DNA of 64,000 nucleotides from Sphingomonas sp. C3-2 (lineage in GTDB: Bacteria > Pseudomonadota > Alphaproteobacteria > Sphingomonadales > Sphingomonadaceae): positions 2,054,001-2,118,000 of the forward strand of contig NZ_CP130322.1 of assembly GCF_033025475.1 (NCBI RefSeq), in the 5' to 3' direction. Under the pieces are notes generated by a model, which was given only the letters and a program-made list of their open reading frames with translations, was not told the origin of the DNA and did no database searches. The position numbers and the translations under genes are program-made. Shown here piece after piece: positions 19,221 to 27,954 of the stretch (its first letter is position 1; the number at the start of each line of letters is the position of its first letter).

Positions 19221-20510
19221 ATGAGCACCGAACTGATCGAACGCGTCCGCGACCTTGTTGCCGAAGGCGCCATCTCACGCTCCGGCCTCGCCCGCGCGGC
19301 CGGACTTCATGCCAATTCGCTTCGCCTGCTGGACGAGCCCGAGTGGAACCCCACCGCCGAAACGCTGCGCAAGCTCGAAAAATATCTGAAGCAGCGCGAA
19401 TCCGCGCCCGCGCTGGTCCCGATCGAAGAGATTATCGAGGAAGCGCGCAATGGCCGCATGTTCATCCTCGTCGACGATGAAGACCGCGAGAATGAGGGCG
19501 ATCTTATCATTCCCGCGCAGATGGCGACCCCGGCGGCGATCAACTTCATGGCCAAATATGGCCGCGGGCTGATCTGCCTCACGCTCACCAAGCAGCGCGT
19601 CAACCAGCTTGGCCTCAACCTGATGAGCCGCAACAACGGCACGCGCCACGAAACCGCCTTCACCGTCTCGATCGAGGCGCGCGACGGCGTCACCACGGGC
19701 ATTTCGGCGGGCGACCGCGCGCGCACCGTCGCGGTGGCGATCGATGCGTCGAAGGGCCCTGAGGAAATCGTCACCCCCGGCCATGTCTTCCCGCTGGTCG
19801 CGCGCGAAGGCGGCGTGCTCGTCCGCGCCGGGCATACCGAGGCGGCGTGCGACGTGTCGCGCCTGGCCGGCCTCAACCCGTCGGGCGTGATCTGCGAGAT
19901 CATGAAGGACGACGGCACCATGGCGCGCATGGACGACCTCGTCGAATTCGCGCACGAACATAATCTCAAGATCGGCACGATCCGCGATCTCATCGCCTAT
20001 CGCCGCCAGCACGATCACCTTGTCGAGAAAAAGGCAGAGGCGCGTTTCGAGAGCCGCTGGGGCGGCGAATGGACCGCCAATGCCTTTCTCAACAAGGCCA
20101 CCGGCACCGAGCAGATCGCGCTGGTCAAGGGCCGCATCGACCCCGACAAGCCCACGCTCGTGCGCATGCACGTGCTCTCGCCCTTCGCCGACCTTTTCGC
20201 CGAGGCCGACGAACGCGGCCGCCTGCTGCGCCGCTCGATGGAAATCATCGGTGCGGAAGGCGCGGGGGTGATCGTCGTCATCAACAAGCGCCGCGCAGAT
20301 TTCTTCACCACCTCGATCCAGGAAAAGGCGGGCATGCCCGCGCTCGATCCCGAGGAACTGCGCGATTACGGCGTCGGCGCTCAGATCCTCACCGAACTGG
20401 GCGTGCAGGACATGGAACTGCTCACCAACAGCCACCACACGCTGGTGGGGCTTGACGGCTACGGCCTTTCCATCGTTGGGCAGCGTCCAATCGACAGCGG
20501 AGAAGCTTGA
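19221..20510 (+). CDS. ribB: HTH-RibB-X fusion: DHBP synthase with N-terminal HTH and degenerate RibA-like domain
   Basis: A 429-residue three-part protein. Residues 1-60 form a Cro/CI-type helix-turn-helix ([20 protein letters not shown], then [14 protein letters not shown]). Residues about 63-270 are 3,4-dihydroxy-2-butanone 4-phosphate synthase, with the active-site acidic motif [10 protein letters not shown] at 86-95 and [16 protein letters not shown] further on; it makes the four-carbon unit for lumazine from ribulose 5-phosphate. The C-terminal 140 residues resemble GTP cyclohydrolase II but lack its zinc-binding cysteines, matching the RibBX variant described in Proteobacteria, in which the X domain has no cyclohydrolase activity. 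The N-terminal HTH is additional and suggests a DNA-binding or autoregulatory role. ATG 19221 was chosen over GTG 19203 because the palindrome and family start fit it. Confidence 0.93.
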   Translation: MSTELIERVRDLVAEGAISRSGLARAAGLHANSLRLLDEPEWNPTAETLRKLEKYLKQRESAPALVPIEEIIEEARNGRMFILVDDEDRENEGDLIIPAQMATPAAINFMAKYGRGLICLTLTKQRVNQLGLNLMSRNNGTRHETAFTVSIEARDGVTTGISAGDRARTVAVAIDASKGPEEIVTPGHVFPLVAREGGVLVRAGHTEAACDVSRLAGLNPSGVICEIMKDDGTMARMDDLVEFAHEHNLKIGTIRDLIAYRRQHDHLVEKKAEARFESRWGGEWTANAFLNKATGTEQIALVKGRIDPDKPTLVRMHVLSPFADLFAEADERGRLLRRSMEIIGAEGAGVIVVINKRRADFFTTSIQEKAGMPALDPEELRDYGVGAQILTELGVQDMELLTNSHHTLVGLDGYGLSIVGQRPIDSGEA

Positions 20511-20512
20511 TC

Positions 20513-20935
20513 ATGGCAAAATTTCTGATCGTGGAAGCACGGTTCTACGACCATCTGAACGACATGCTGCTCGACGGCGCGCGCACCGCGCTCGAAGCGG
20601 CCGGGCATACGCATGAAACCGTCACGGTTCCGGGCGCGCTCGAAATCCCCGCGGCCATCGCGCTTGCGGTCGATAGCGAGCGTTATGACGGCTATGTCGC
20701 GATCGGCGTCGTCATTCGCGGTGAAACCTATCACTTCGAAGTCGTCTCGAACGAAAGCGCGCGCGGCATCATGGCGCTCACGCTCGATGGCCTGCCGATC
20801 GGCAACGGCATCCTGACCGTCGAAAACGAGGCGCAGGCGCTCACCCGCGCCAAGCGTTCGGAAAAGGACAAGGGCGGCGAAGCGGCCAAGGCCGCGATCG
20901 CGATGCTCGAACTCCAGGCCCGTTTCCAGGCCTGA
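20513..20935 (+). CDS. ribH: 6,7-dimethyl-8-ribityllumazine synthase
   Basis: A 140-residue lumazine synthase that joins the pyrimidine from RibD with the four-carbon unit from RibB. It has [13 protein letters not shown] (about 38-50), the [18 protein letters not shown] region with the catalytic His, and GNGILTVEN. The start ATG 20513 is 2 nt after the RibB stop; a TTG overlapping that stop is less likely. It is the last gene of the riboflavin operon and is followed by a terminator. Confidence 0.96.
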   Translation: MAKFLIVEARFYDHLNDMLLDGARTALEAAGHTHETVTVPGALEIPAAIALAVDSERYDGYVAIGVVIRGETYHFEVVSNESARGIMALTLDGLPIGNGILTVENEAQALTRAKRSEKDKGGEAAKAAIAMLELQARFQA

Positions 20936-20949
20936 GGCACGGGATTTGC

Positions 20950-20997
20950 AAAGTGGACAGCGGCGGCAGTCTCATGTCGCCCTGTCCACTTTTTTTT
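20950..20997 (+). terminator. Terminator of the riboflavin operon
   Basis: AAAGTGGACAG (20950-20960) pairs with CTGTCCACTTT (20982-20992), with a 21-nt loop and a run of T to 20997. It lies 14 nt after the ribH stop. Confidence 0.88.
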
Positions 20998-21006
20998 GTG
21001 CCCGGC

Positions 21007-21405
21007 TTATCCCTTGGGGCTGATCGTCGCCCCGATCGACCAGACCTGCCCGAACGGATCGCGCAGATGGCCGTAGCGATCGCCCCAGAACTGGTCGTCG
21101 AGCGGCATTTCGACGCTCGCCCCCGCCGCCAGCGCGCTGGCCCATAGCGCATCGGCGTCGTCCACCTGCAGGTGCAGCCGCGCGCCGCCCGGCTGGGCGC
21201 TGCTCTTGCCGCCGTGAAATTCGGGAAAATCGTCGGACAGCATCAGATCGCCGCCGTTCAGCTGGAGATGGGCGTGCATCAGCCGCTGGCCGTCCTCGGC
21301 GGCATGCTGTTCCACCAGCACCGCGCCAAAGGCCTGTTGATAGAAAGCCACCGCCTGTTTCGCGCGGCCTTCGCCGATGGTAAGATAGGGTGTGATGCCC
21401 TTCAT
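21007..21405 (-). CDS. VOC-family (PhnB/glyoxalase-like) protein
   Basis: A 132-residue single vicinal-oxygen-chelate protein. It opens with GITPYLTIGEGRAKQAVAFY, followed by AFGAVLVEQ and the closing YGHLRDPFGQVWSIG, the usual second beta-alpha-beta module. It is in the PhnB/EhpR-like group, whose members bind or modify small molecules; no specific substrate can be given. It converges on the riboflavin operon terminator. Confidence 0.86.
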   Translation of the reverse strand: MKGITPYLTIGEGRAKQAVAFYQQAFGAVLVEQHAAEDGQRLMHAHLQLNGGDLMLSDDFPEFHGGKSSAQPGGARLHLQVDDADALWASALAAGASVEMPLDDQFWGDRYGHLRDPFGQVWSIGATISPKG

Positions 21406-21525
21406 GGCGCGTCCTTTTCCGCTAAGGGAAGGTCAGGCTATGCCGCCGTCGATTGCCCGTAAAGCGCTTGCCAATGGCGATCGGCGGACTAGCATGCGCC
21501 CCTCTCGTAATTCAGGGGATATTTC

Positions 21526-22074
21526 ATGAGCTTGGGCGGCCCCCTTCTTGTCACCGAACATCTCATCCTGCGTCCCCCTGCGGCCGAGGATCTCGACGGC
21601 TGGGCCGCGTTCCATGCCGATCCCGAAGCGATGCGCTTTCTGGGCGGTGTCGTCAGCCGCGCGGCGTCGTGGCGGATGCTCTGCACCATGGCGGGCGCCT
21701 GGCATATTCGCGGCTTTTCGATGTTCTCGCTCATCGAACGGTCGAGCGGGCGCTGGGTTGGCCGCGTCGGCCCCTGGCAGCCCGAAGGCTGGCCGGGCAC
21801 CGAGGTGGGCTGGGGCGTGCTCCCCGAATTTTCCGGGCGCGGCTATGCGCGGGAGGCGGCGATCGCCTCGATCGATTTCGCGGTCGAGATGCTGCACTGG
21901 GACGAGGTGATCCATTGCATCGATCCCGCGAACAGCGCGTCGATCAAGCTCGCCGAACGGCTCGGCGCGGTCGATCGCGGGCCAACCACTTTGCCTGCGC
22001 CGCTTGACGTTTATTCGGTCAACCGCTGGTCGCAAAGCGCCGCCGAATGGAAGGCGCGCCGGGCCACGCTCTGA
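21526..22074 (+). CDS. GNAT-family N-acetyltransferase (RimJ/RimL-like)
   Basis: A 182-residue acetyltransferase. It has the N-terminal LVTEHLILRPPAAEDLDG typical of the RimJ/RimL branch, the acetyl-CoA loop near EFSGRGYAREAA (about 104-115), and the C-terminal INSASIKLAERLG-type segment, here NSASIKLAERLG. Substrate is unknown. It stands between the VOC gene and crcB, with no clear operon partner. Confidence 0.9.
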   Translation: MSLGGPLLVTEHLILRPPAAEDLDGWAAFHADPEAMRFLGGVVSRAASWRMLCTMAGAWHIRGFSMFSLIERSSGRWVGRVGPWQPEGWPGTEVGWGVLPEFSGRGYAREAAIASIDFAVEMLHWDEVIHCIDPANSASIKLAERLGAVDRGPTTLPAPLDVYSVNRWSQSAAEWKARRATL

Positions 22075-22130
22075 TCCCCTGCCAATTTCCGGCTGTTTCT
22101 AATATCGGCCACCTGCGCTAAGGGCGCGGG

Positions 22131-22508
22131 ATGCAGAATCTCCTTCTAGTCATGGCCGGCGGTGCGCTGGGCAGCGCGGGGCGCTACGGCGTCGGCCGGC
22201 TGACGCTCAGCCAGCTTGGCCCGCATTATCCATGGGGCACGCTTGTCGTGAACCTCATGGGCGGGCTGGCCATGGGCGTGCTGGCCGGCGTGCTGGCGCG
22301 TTTCGGCGAAGGCGAGCAGGGCTGGCGCCATTTCCTCGCGCTTGGCCTTCTCGGTGGATTTACGACCTTTTCGGCGTTCAGCCTCGACACCGCGACGATG
22401 ATCCAACGCGGCGACTGGGGCGGCGCGGGGCTATATGCGCTGGCCTCGGTGATCGGATCGGTAACAGCGCTGTTTCTTGGCCTCTGGATCGTGAAGGTAG
22501 CCGCGTGA
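22131..22508 (+). CDS. crcB: CrcB/Fluc fluoride channel
   Basis: A 125-residue four-helix membrane protein of the Fluc family, which exports fluoride passively as a dual-topology dimer. It shows GGALGSAGRYGVGR at the start, WGTLVVNLMGG in helix 2 (with the conserved Asn), and the central GGFTTFSAFSLDT motif with the phenylalanine box and sodium site. I saw no clear fluoride riboswitch in the 56 bp upstream. Its stop overlaps the GTG start of rluC by 4 nt. Confidence 0.95.
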   Translation: MQNLLLVMAGGALGSAGRYGVGRLTLSQLGPHYPWGTLVVNLMGGLAMGVLAGVLARFGEGEQGWRHFLALGLLGGFTTFSAFSLDTATMIQRGDWGGAGLYALASVIGSVTALFLGLWIVKVAA

Positions 22509-23662
22509 GCACGAACGATAACAACAGCGATGTCCGCCAGTTCAAGGTGGGCGAAGACGATGACGGGATCCGGCTTGATCGCTGGTTCAAGCGTCATCTC
22601 CCCGATGTCAGCTTCAACACCGTGTCGCGCTGGGCGCGCACCGGCCAGCTGCGCGTCGATGGCAAGCGCGTGGCGCCCGGCGACCGCGTCGAAATGGGGC
22701 AGGTGCTGCGCGTGCCCCCCGCCGAACCCGCCAAGGCCGAGGTCGTCGCCCGCCCCAAGCGCGCCCGCCCGCAGCTCAGCGAAGATCAGATCGCCTTTGC
22801 CGAGTCGCTGGTGATCCACAAGGATCGCTCGGCGATCGTCATCAACAAGCCGCCGGGGCTCGCCACGCAGGGCGGCACCAAGACGACCGAGCATGTCGAT
22901 GGTCTGCTCGATGCGCTCCAGTTCGAGGCGGATGGCCGCCCCAAGCTCGTCCACCGGCTCGACAAGGATACCTCGGGCGCGCTGCTCCTCGCGCGCTCGG
23001 CCAAGGCCGCGGCCAATTTCGCCAAGAGCTTTTCGTCGCGCACCGCGCGCAAGGTCTATTGGGCGCTCGTCGTCGGCGTGCCGTCGATCGAGGACGGTAT
23101 GATCGAACTGCCGCTCGCCAAGCAGCCGGGCACCGGTGGTGAGAAGATGCATGTCGACGAAAAGGAAGGCCTGCCCGCCCGCTCGCGCTACCGCGTCATC
23201 GAACGCGCCGGCAATCGTGCCTGCTGGGTCGAACTGCAACCCTTTACCGGGCGTACCCACCAGTTGCGCGTTCATATGGCGGCGATCGGCCACCCGATTG
23301 TCGGCGACGGCAAATATGGCGGGCAGGAAGCGTTCCTGACCGGCGGGATCAGCCGCAAGATGCACCTCCATGCGCGTCGTATCCGGATCGATCATCCCGA
23401 TGGCGGCCGGATCGACGTGTCGGCCGAACTGCCCCGCCACTTCGCCGAAAGCCTCGACACGCTGGGCTTCGACCGCGCGCTGGGCGACAGCCTGCCGTTG
23501 GACGAGGTGAAGTTCGCCGACACCGCCGAGGGCAAGCGCAAAAAGGCTGCCGCCATCGCCAAGGACAAGCGCCGCGAACGCAAGGGCGAACGCCGTGGCC
23601 GTGCGGGTGACGACCGGGGACGCGGTGGGCGCTCGGACGACCGGGGCCGGGGCGGCCGCTAA
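22505..23662 (+). CDS. rluC: RluC/RluD-family 23S rRNA pseudouridine synthase with RG-rich tail
   Basis: A 385-residue enzyme that isomerises uridines in 23S rRNA. It begins at GTG 22505 (VSTNDNNSDVRQF), overlapping the crcB stop. The S4 RNA-binding domain spans about 10-75 (RLDRWFKRHLPDVSFNTVSR). The synthase domain includes VIHKDRSAIVINKPPG, the catalytic HRLDKDTSGALL with the essential Asp, and PFTGRTHQLRVHMA. The last 60 residues are very basic and end in an Arg/Gly/Asp repeat (GDDRGRGGRSDDRGRGGR), likely a disordered RNA-binding tail. RluC and RluD types cannot be told apart from sequence alone. Confidence 0.93.
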   Translation: MSTNDNNSDVRQFKVGEDDDGIRLDRWFKRHLPDVSFNTVSRWARTGQLRVDGKRVAPGDRVEMGQVLRVPPAEPAKAEVVARPKRARPQLSEDQIAFAESLVIHKDRSAIVINKPPGLATQGGTKTTEHVDGLLDALQFEADGRPKLVHRLDKDTSGALLLARSAKAAANFAKSFSSRTARKVYWALVVGVPSIEDGMIELPLAKQPGTGGEKMHVDEKEGLPARSRYRVIERAGNRACWVELQPFTGRTHQLRVHMAAIGHPIVGDGKYGGQEAFLTGGISRKMHLHARRIRIDHPDGGRIDVSAELPRHFAESLDTLGFDRALGDSLPLDEVKFADTAEGKRKKAAAIAKDKRRERKGERRGRAGDDRGRGGRSDDRGRGGR

Positions 23663-24264
23663 TGCATCCGCACCCCGATTTCCGCTGGGAAGGCCGGGCC
23701 GAACTGCGCGGCTTTGCCGAACAGATCGGTTTCGGCGCGCTGTTCGCGGCCACGCCCGACGGGCCGCGCGTCGCGCATCTTCCCGTCGTGTTCCTCGGGG
23801 AAGCGCAGCTCGGTTTCCACATCGCACGCGGCAACGGGATCGTGCGCCATCTCGACGGGCAGACCGCGCTTTTCGTCGTGCAGGGCCCCGATGCCTATAT
23901 CAGCCCCGACTGGTATGGCCTGCCCGATCAGGTGCCGACCTGGAACTATCTTGCGGTCGAGCTGGAAGGCACCGTCCGCAAGATGGACCGCGATGCGCTC
24001 ATCGCTCAGGTTGACCTCCTGTCCGCCGCGCATGAGGCGGGGCTTGCCCCCAAGGCGCCCTGGACGCGCGACAAGATGACGCCCGGCTATTTCGAGCGCT
24101 TGCTTGGCGGTATCACCGGGTTCACCATGGATATCACGGGCTGGCGCGGCACCAAGAAACTGGGCCAGAACAAGCCCGAAGCCGCCCGCGCGGCCGTGGC
24201 CGAGGCGCTCGATGCGCGGGGCCAGCGCGCGATGGCGCATCTGATGCGGGAAATGCCGCTATGA
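23662..24264 (+). CDS. PaiB-type FMN-binding split-barrel protein
   Basis: A 200-residue protein of the PaiB family, often labelled FMN-binding negative transcriptional regulator. The hallmark PDAYISPDWYG (near 73-83) and VPTWNY (near 91-96) are present, as is KLGQNK near the C-terminus. PaiB was linked to sporulation and degradative-enzyme control in Bacillus, but most members are uncharacterised flavin or heme-binding proteins. The start ATG overlaps the rluC stop (TAATG) and its own stop overlaps the next start (ATGA). Confidence 0.92.
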   Translation: MHPHPDFRWEGRAELRGFAEQIGFGALFAATPDGPRVAHLPVVFLGEAQLGFHIARGNGIVRHLDGQTALFVVQGPDAYISPDWYGLPDQVPTWNYLAVELEGTVRKMDRDALIAQVDLLSAAHEAGLAPKAPWTRDKMTPGYFERLLGGITGFTMDITGWRGTKKLGQNKPEAARAAVAEALDARGQRAMAHLMREMPL

Positions 24265-24926
24265 GTTTCAACCGGCTCGCCCTGTTCGATTGCGACGGCA
24301 CGCTTGTCGACAGTCAGGCGAATATCTGCCTTGCGATGGAGCATTGCTTCGAAAAGTCCCGGCTCGTGCCGCCCAGCCGGCAGGAAATCCGCCGAATCGT
24401 GGGGCTGAGCGTGCGCGAGGCGGTTGAGGCGCTGCTTCCCGAAGGCGATGCCGCGCTGCATGATGTGCTGGCAGAGGATTACAAGCGCGCCTTTCACGCG
24501 CTGCGCGGCAAGGGGCTGATCGACGAGCCTTTGTTCGACGGTATTCTTGAAACCATGGCGCGGCTCGACGAGGCGGGCTGGCTGCTCGGCGTGGCGACGG
24601 GCAAGTCCGATCGCGGGCTGGCGCTGTGCCTTGAGCATCACGGTATCACGCGCCGTTTCGTCACGCTGCAGACCGCCGATCGCCATCCGTCCAAGCCGCA
24701 TCCCGCGATGGTCGAAACCGCGATGGCCGAGGCGGGCGCCGCGCCCGAGACGACGATCATGATCGGCGATACCAGTTTCGATATGCTGATGGGCCGCGCG
24801 GCCGATGCGCACGCGCTCGGCGTGTCCTGGGGCTATCACGATATCATCGATCTGACGGCGGCGGGCGCGCACCGCGTGGTTCATGATCCGCGCGATATCG
24901 CTGGCTATGCCGAGGATTTCGCATGA
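24261..24926 (+). CDS. HAD-superfamily phosphatase (phosphoglycolate phosphatase-like)
   Basis: A 221-residue subclass I HAD hydrolase. Motif I is LFDCDGTLVDSQ (about 8-19) with the nucleophile Asp; motif II is GVATGKSD, and motif IV MIGDTSFDML carries the final acidic residues. The cap domain is helical. In alphaproteobacteria a HAD enzyme commonly sits between rluC and the ATP12 gene. The exact phosphate ester is unknown; phosphoglycolate-type activity is a family guess. Confidence 0.92.
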   Translation: MSFNRLALFDCDGTLVDSQANICLAMEHCFEKSRLVPPSRQEIRRIVGLSVREAVEALLPEGDAALHDVLAEDYKRAFHALRGKGLIDEPLFDGILETMARLDEAGWLLGVATGKSDRGLALCLEHHGITRRFVTLQTADRHPSKPHPAMVETAMAEAGAAPETTIMIGDTSFDMLMGRAADAHALGVSWGYHDIIDLTAAGAHRVVHDPRDIAGYAEDFA

Positions 24927-25144
24927 CCCCCGAGGCCCGCGAGGCGCAGGCGCGCAACCGATTCTTCGTCATTGCGCTGTCGCGGCTGGGCGGCGTTGGC
25001 CTGACCGTGGCCGGGATCGTCGCGACGGCGGGGCAGCTTCCTGCGCTGTCGCCGGTTATCGGCTATGCGATGGTGCTGGTGGGGCTGGCCACCATGTTGT
25101 TCGTGCCGCGCGCGCTCGCGCGGCGCTGGAGGACCCCGGAATAA
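24923..25144 (+). CDS. Small two-helix membrane protein, unknown function
   Basis: A 73-residue protein with two likely membrane helices (about 18-38 and 45-63) separated by a short LPALSPVI loop and ending in basic residues. It overlaps the HAD stop by 4 nt (ATGA) and its own stop overlaps the ATP12 start (TAATG). The coupling on both sides supports real translation. No family was recognised. Confidence 0.8.
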   Translation: MTPEAREAQARNRFFVIALSRLGGVGLTVAGIVATAGQLPALSPVIGYAMVLVGLATMLFVPRALARRWRTPE

Positions 25145-25839
25145 TGAAGCGTTTCTACAAGCAGACCGCCGTGATCGAGGATCAGGGCGGCTATGGCATC
25201 GCGCTCGATGGGCGCCCGGTGCGCACCCCCGGCCGCGCCGCGCTGGTCGTGCCGAGCCGCGCGCTGGCAGACGCCATCGCAGGCGAATGGGATGCGCAGG
25301 GCGAGACGATCGATCCGCGTTCGATGGTGCTGACCGGGCTCGCCAATGCAGGCATCGACCGCGTCGGCGCCGATCCCGAAGGCTTTGCTGCGGGCCTTGC
25401 CGCCTACGGCGAAAGCGACCTCACCTGCTACCGCGCCGACAGCCCCGCGCCGCTCGTCGATCGTCAGGCCGCCGCCTGGGATCCGCTCCTCGACTGGGCG
25501 AAGGCGCGCTACGACATTGCCTTCGTGCTCGCCACGGGTGTGATGCACAAGCCGCAACATGCGCAGACCACCGAACGGCTCGCCGCCGCCACCGCCGCGC
25601 GCGATCCCTTTGCGCTGGCGGCGCTTTCGCCGCTCGTCACGATCAGCGGGTCGCTCGTCGCCGCACTCGCCGTCGCCGAAGAGGCGTTCGAGGCCGAAGC
25701 CGTCTGGGAAGCCGTCTGCGTCGATGAACGCTGGCAGGCCGAACAATGGGGTGAGGATGAACTCGCCCAAAAGGCGGAAGCCGCGCGGCGCGCCGATTTC
25801 CTGACGGCCGCGCGTTTCCTTCAACTGCTAAAGGGCTGA
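25144..25839 (+). CDS. ATP12-family F1-ATPase assembly chaperone
   Basis: A 231-residue homologue of mitochondrial ATP12 (ATPAF2), which helps the alpha subunit assemble into the F1 sector. Family text includes MKRFYKQTAVIEDQGGYGI, VRTPGRAALVVPSRALADAI, EWDAQGETIDPRSM, and DLTCYRADSPAPLVDRQ, with the WDPLLDWAKARYD segment. Such proteins are nearly confined to alphaproteobacteria and mitochondria, supporting the taxonomic placement. It closes the overlapping gene train that starts at crcB. Confidence 0.94.
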   Translation: MKRFYKQTAVIEDQGGYGIALDGRPVRTPGRAALVVPSRALADAIAGEWDAQGETIDPRSMVLTGLANAGIDRVGADPEGFAAGLAAYGESDLTCYRADSPAPLVDRQAAAWDPLLDWAKARYDIAFVLATGVMHKPQHAQTTERLAAATAARDPFALAALSPLVTISGSLVAALAVAEEAFEAEAVWEAVCVDERWQAEQWGEDELAQKAEAARRADFLTAARFLQLLKG

Positions 25840-25844
25840 CGCCC

Positions 25845-26939
25845 TCAGGCGGGTTCCACCTCGGCAAAGGGATAGTCGATATACCCCTCGGGCCCCTGGC
25901 TGTACCAGGTCCTGGGCTCGTCGGGGGTCAGCGCGATCCCCGCCTGGAACCGCACCGGCAGGTCGGGATTGGCCAGGAAGGTCCGCCCGAACGAGATCGC
26001 ATCGGCCACGCCCGCCTCAAGCGCCGCCTCGGCTTCCTCGGCGGTGAAATCGGAATTGAGCACCAGCGGCCCCTTGAACGCCGCGCGGATCGCGGGGGAA
26101 AGCTTGGGTTCGTCGGTGCGCCCGAACGTGCCCTCGGGGCCGGGCTCGCGCAGTTCGAGAAAACCGATGCCGATCCGGTCGAGCGCGGCGGCGGCGGGAA
26201 CGAACACCGACGCGGGATTGCTGTCGTCCACCCCTTGCGTATCGCCATTGGGGGACAGGCGCACCGATACGCGCCCCGCACCGATTGCGGCGGCCACGGC
26301 TTCCACCACCTCCACCAGCAGGCGGATACGGTTTTCGGGGGAACCGCCGTAGTTGTCGGTACGCTGGTTGCTGTTGTCGCGCAGGAACTGGTCGATCAGA
26401 TAGCCGTTCGCCGCGTGGATCTGGACGCCGTCGAACCCGGCGCTCAGCGCGTTGCGCGCGGCCGTCACATAATCGGCGATCAGCCCGGGAATCTCCGCTG
26501 CGTCCAGCGGGCGCGCGGTTTCATAGGGCTGGCGCCCGTCATAGGTGTGCGCATGGCCGGGCGCGGTGGTGGCCGATGCGGAAACCGGCTGCTGACCGCC
26601 ATTGAAGCTCGAATGCACCACCCGGCCCATATGCCATAGCTGCGCGACAATCCGCCCGCCCGCCTTGTGTACCGCCTCGGTCACCGGCTTCCATGCCGCC
26701 ACCTGCTCGTCGCTCCACAGGCCCGGCGCATAGGGCCAGCCAAGCCCCTGCTGGCTGATTCCGGTCGCTTCCGAAATGATCAGCCCGGCGCCGGCGCGCT
26801 GCGCGTAATAGGTCGCCATGATCGGGGTGGGCACATGGCTGCGGCTGGCGCGGGCGCGGGTCAGCGGCGCCATCAGGATACGGTTGGGCGCGGCGATCGC
26901 GCCGAGCTGGATGGGATCGAACAGGGTCGGAACTGGCAT
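25845..26939 (-). CDS. Old yellow enzyme family alkene reductase (NemA-like)
   Basis: A 364-residue FMN-dependent oxidoreductase. ATG 26937-26939 (MPVPTLFDPIQLGAI) is the true start, behind AAGGA; the longer frame upstream is not coding. It shows NRILMAPLTRARA, a catalytic-region IHAANGYLIDQFLRD (His/Asn pair for the substrate carbonyl or nitro group), QRTDNYGGSPENR, and FGRTFLANPDLP. It would reduce electron-poor alkenes, nitro compounds or maleimides with NAD(P)H. It is divergent from the EamA transporter. Confidence 0.95.
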   Translation of the reverse strand: MPVPTLFDPIQLGAIAAPNRILMAPLTRARASRSHVPTPIMATYYAQRAGAGLIISEATGISQQGLGWPYAPGLWSDEQVAAWKPVTEAVHKAGGRIVAQLWHMGRVVHSSFNGGQQPVSASATTAPGHAHTYDGRQPYETARPLDAAEIPGLIADYVTAARNALSAGFDGVQIHAANGYLIDQFLRDNSNQRTDNYGGSPENRIRLLVEVVEAVAAAIGAGRVSVRLSPNGDTQGVDDSNPASVFVPAAAALDRIGIGFLELREPGPEGTFGRTDEPKLSPAIRAAFKGPLVLNSDFTAEEAEAALEAGVADAISFGRTFLANPDLPVRFQAGIALTPDEPRTWYSQGPEGYIDYPFAEVEPA

Positions 26940-26995
26940 CGTATCAGTCCTTCTTTGAAACGTGACGGAGCAGAGATAGGGCGCTATGCGAGGCC

Positions 26996-27928
26996 ATGCA
27001 CGATTCCGGGAGCACAAGAATAACTTCGTCGCGGCCAAGCGGAAGCGGTCTGGCCTTTGTCGCGCTGGTTGTCGCCAATGTCTGTCTGGCCTTCGGGCCC
27101 TGGCTTGTGCGGCTCGCCGATGTCGGGCCGATCGCCTCGGCCTTTTGGCGTTTGCTGCTCGCGGTGCCCTTTCTTTTCCTTGCCATGCGGCTGTTGGGGC
27201 AGCGCATTCCCGCGATGAAGCCCGGGCTCTGGGTGATGCTCGGGTTTGCCGGGCTGTTCTTCGCCAGCGACCTCGCGGCATGGCATCTCGGCATTTTGCA
27301 GACCAAGCTCGCCAACGCGACGCTCTTTGGCAATTCGCCCAGCCTGATGTTCCCGATCTATGGTTTTCTGATCGCGCGGGCCTGGCCCAGCCGTGGGCAG
27401 GCGGCGGCGCTTCTGCTCGCGGCCTTTGGCGCGGCGCTGTTGATGGGGCAGAGCTATGAGCTGTCGGGCCAGAATCTGGTCGGCGATCTGCTCTGCCTGC
27501 TCTCGGGCGCGTTCTATACCTGTTATTTCATCGCGATGGCGCGCGCGCGGCTGGCGATGGGGCCTGTGCCCGCGCTCACGCTCAGCACGATGGCGGGGGT
27601 TATCCCGCTCTTTCTCTTCGCGCTGGTGATGGGCGATGCGATCTGGCCGCAGAACTGGACCGCATTGTTCCTGCTCGCGCTGTTCAGCCAGGTGATCGGG
27701 CAGGGGCTGATGATCTATGCGCTCGGCCATTTCCAGCCGCTGGTGATCGGGCTCGCGCTCCTCATCCAGCCCATCGTCTCGGGCGCGATTGGCTGGATCG
27801 TCTATGAAGAGCGCCTTGGCACGCTCGACATGATCGGCGCGGTTGCGGTCGCCATCGCGCTCGTTCTGGTTCGCCGCCCCGAAAAGGATGCGCCGTCGCG
27901 CCTTGCGGCGGACGGATCGAAGGCATAG
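26996..27928 (+). CDS. EamA/DMT-family transporter
   Basis: A 310-residue inner-membrane protein with about ten helices arranged as two EamA repeats. The first repeat begins LAFVALVVANVCLAFGPWLVR and ends in LLLAAFGAALLMGQ; the second contains LCLLSGAFYTCYFIAMARA and LIQPIVSGAIGWIVYEE, followed by a short basic C-terminus. Members export metabolites such as amino acids or drugs; the substrate is unknown. Confidence 0.92.
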   Translation: MHDSGSTRITSSRPSGSGLAFVALVVANVCLAFGPWLVRLADVGPIASAFWRLLLAVPFLFLAMRLLGQRIPAMKPGLWVMLGFAGLFFASDLAAWHLGILQTKLANATLFGNSPSLMFPIYGFLIARAWPSRGQAAALLLAAFGAALLMGQSYELSGQNLVGDLLCLLSGAFYTCYFIAMARARLAMGPVPALTLSTMAGVIPLFLFALVMGDAIWPQNWTALFLLALFSQVIGQGLMIYALGHFQPLVIGLALLIQPIVSGAIGWIVYEERLGTLDMIGAVAVAIALVLVRRPEKDAPSRLAADGSKA

Positions 27929-27954
27929 CGTGGTTTCCATGGAGGAATTTTCTG

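Noticed and set aside
20166-20490. Functional GTP cyclohydrolase II (RibA) at the C-terminus of the RibB protein
   Set aside because: The zinc-binding cysteines of GTP cyclohydrolase II are missing, so this is the inactive X-type domain.
22075-22130. Fluoride riboswitch upstream of crcB
   Set aside because: Only 56 bp are available and I could not fit the conserved fluoride-aptamer segments.
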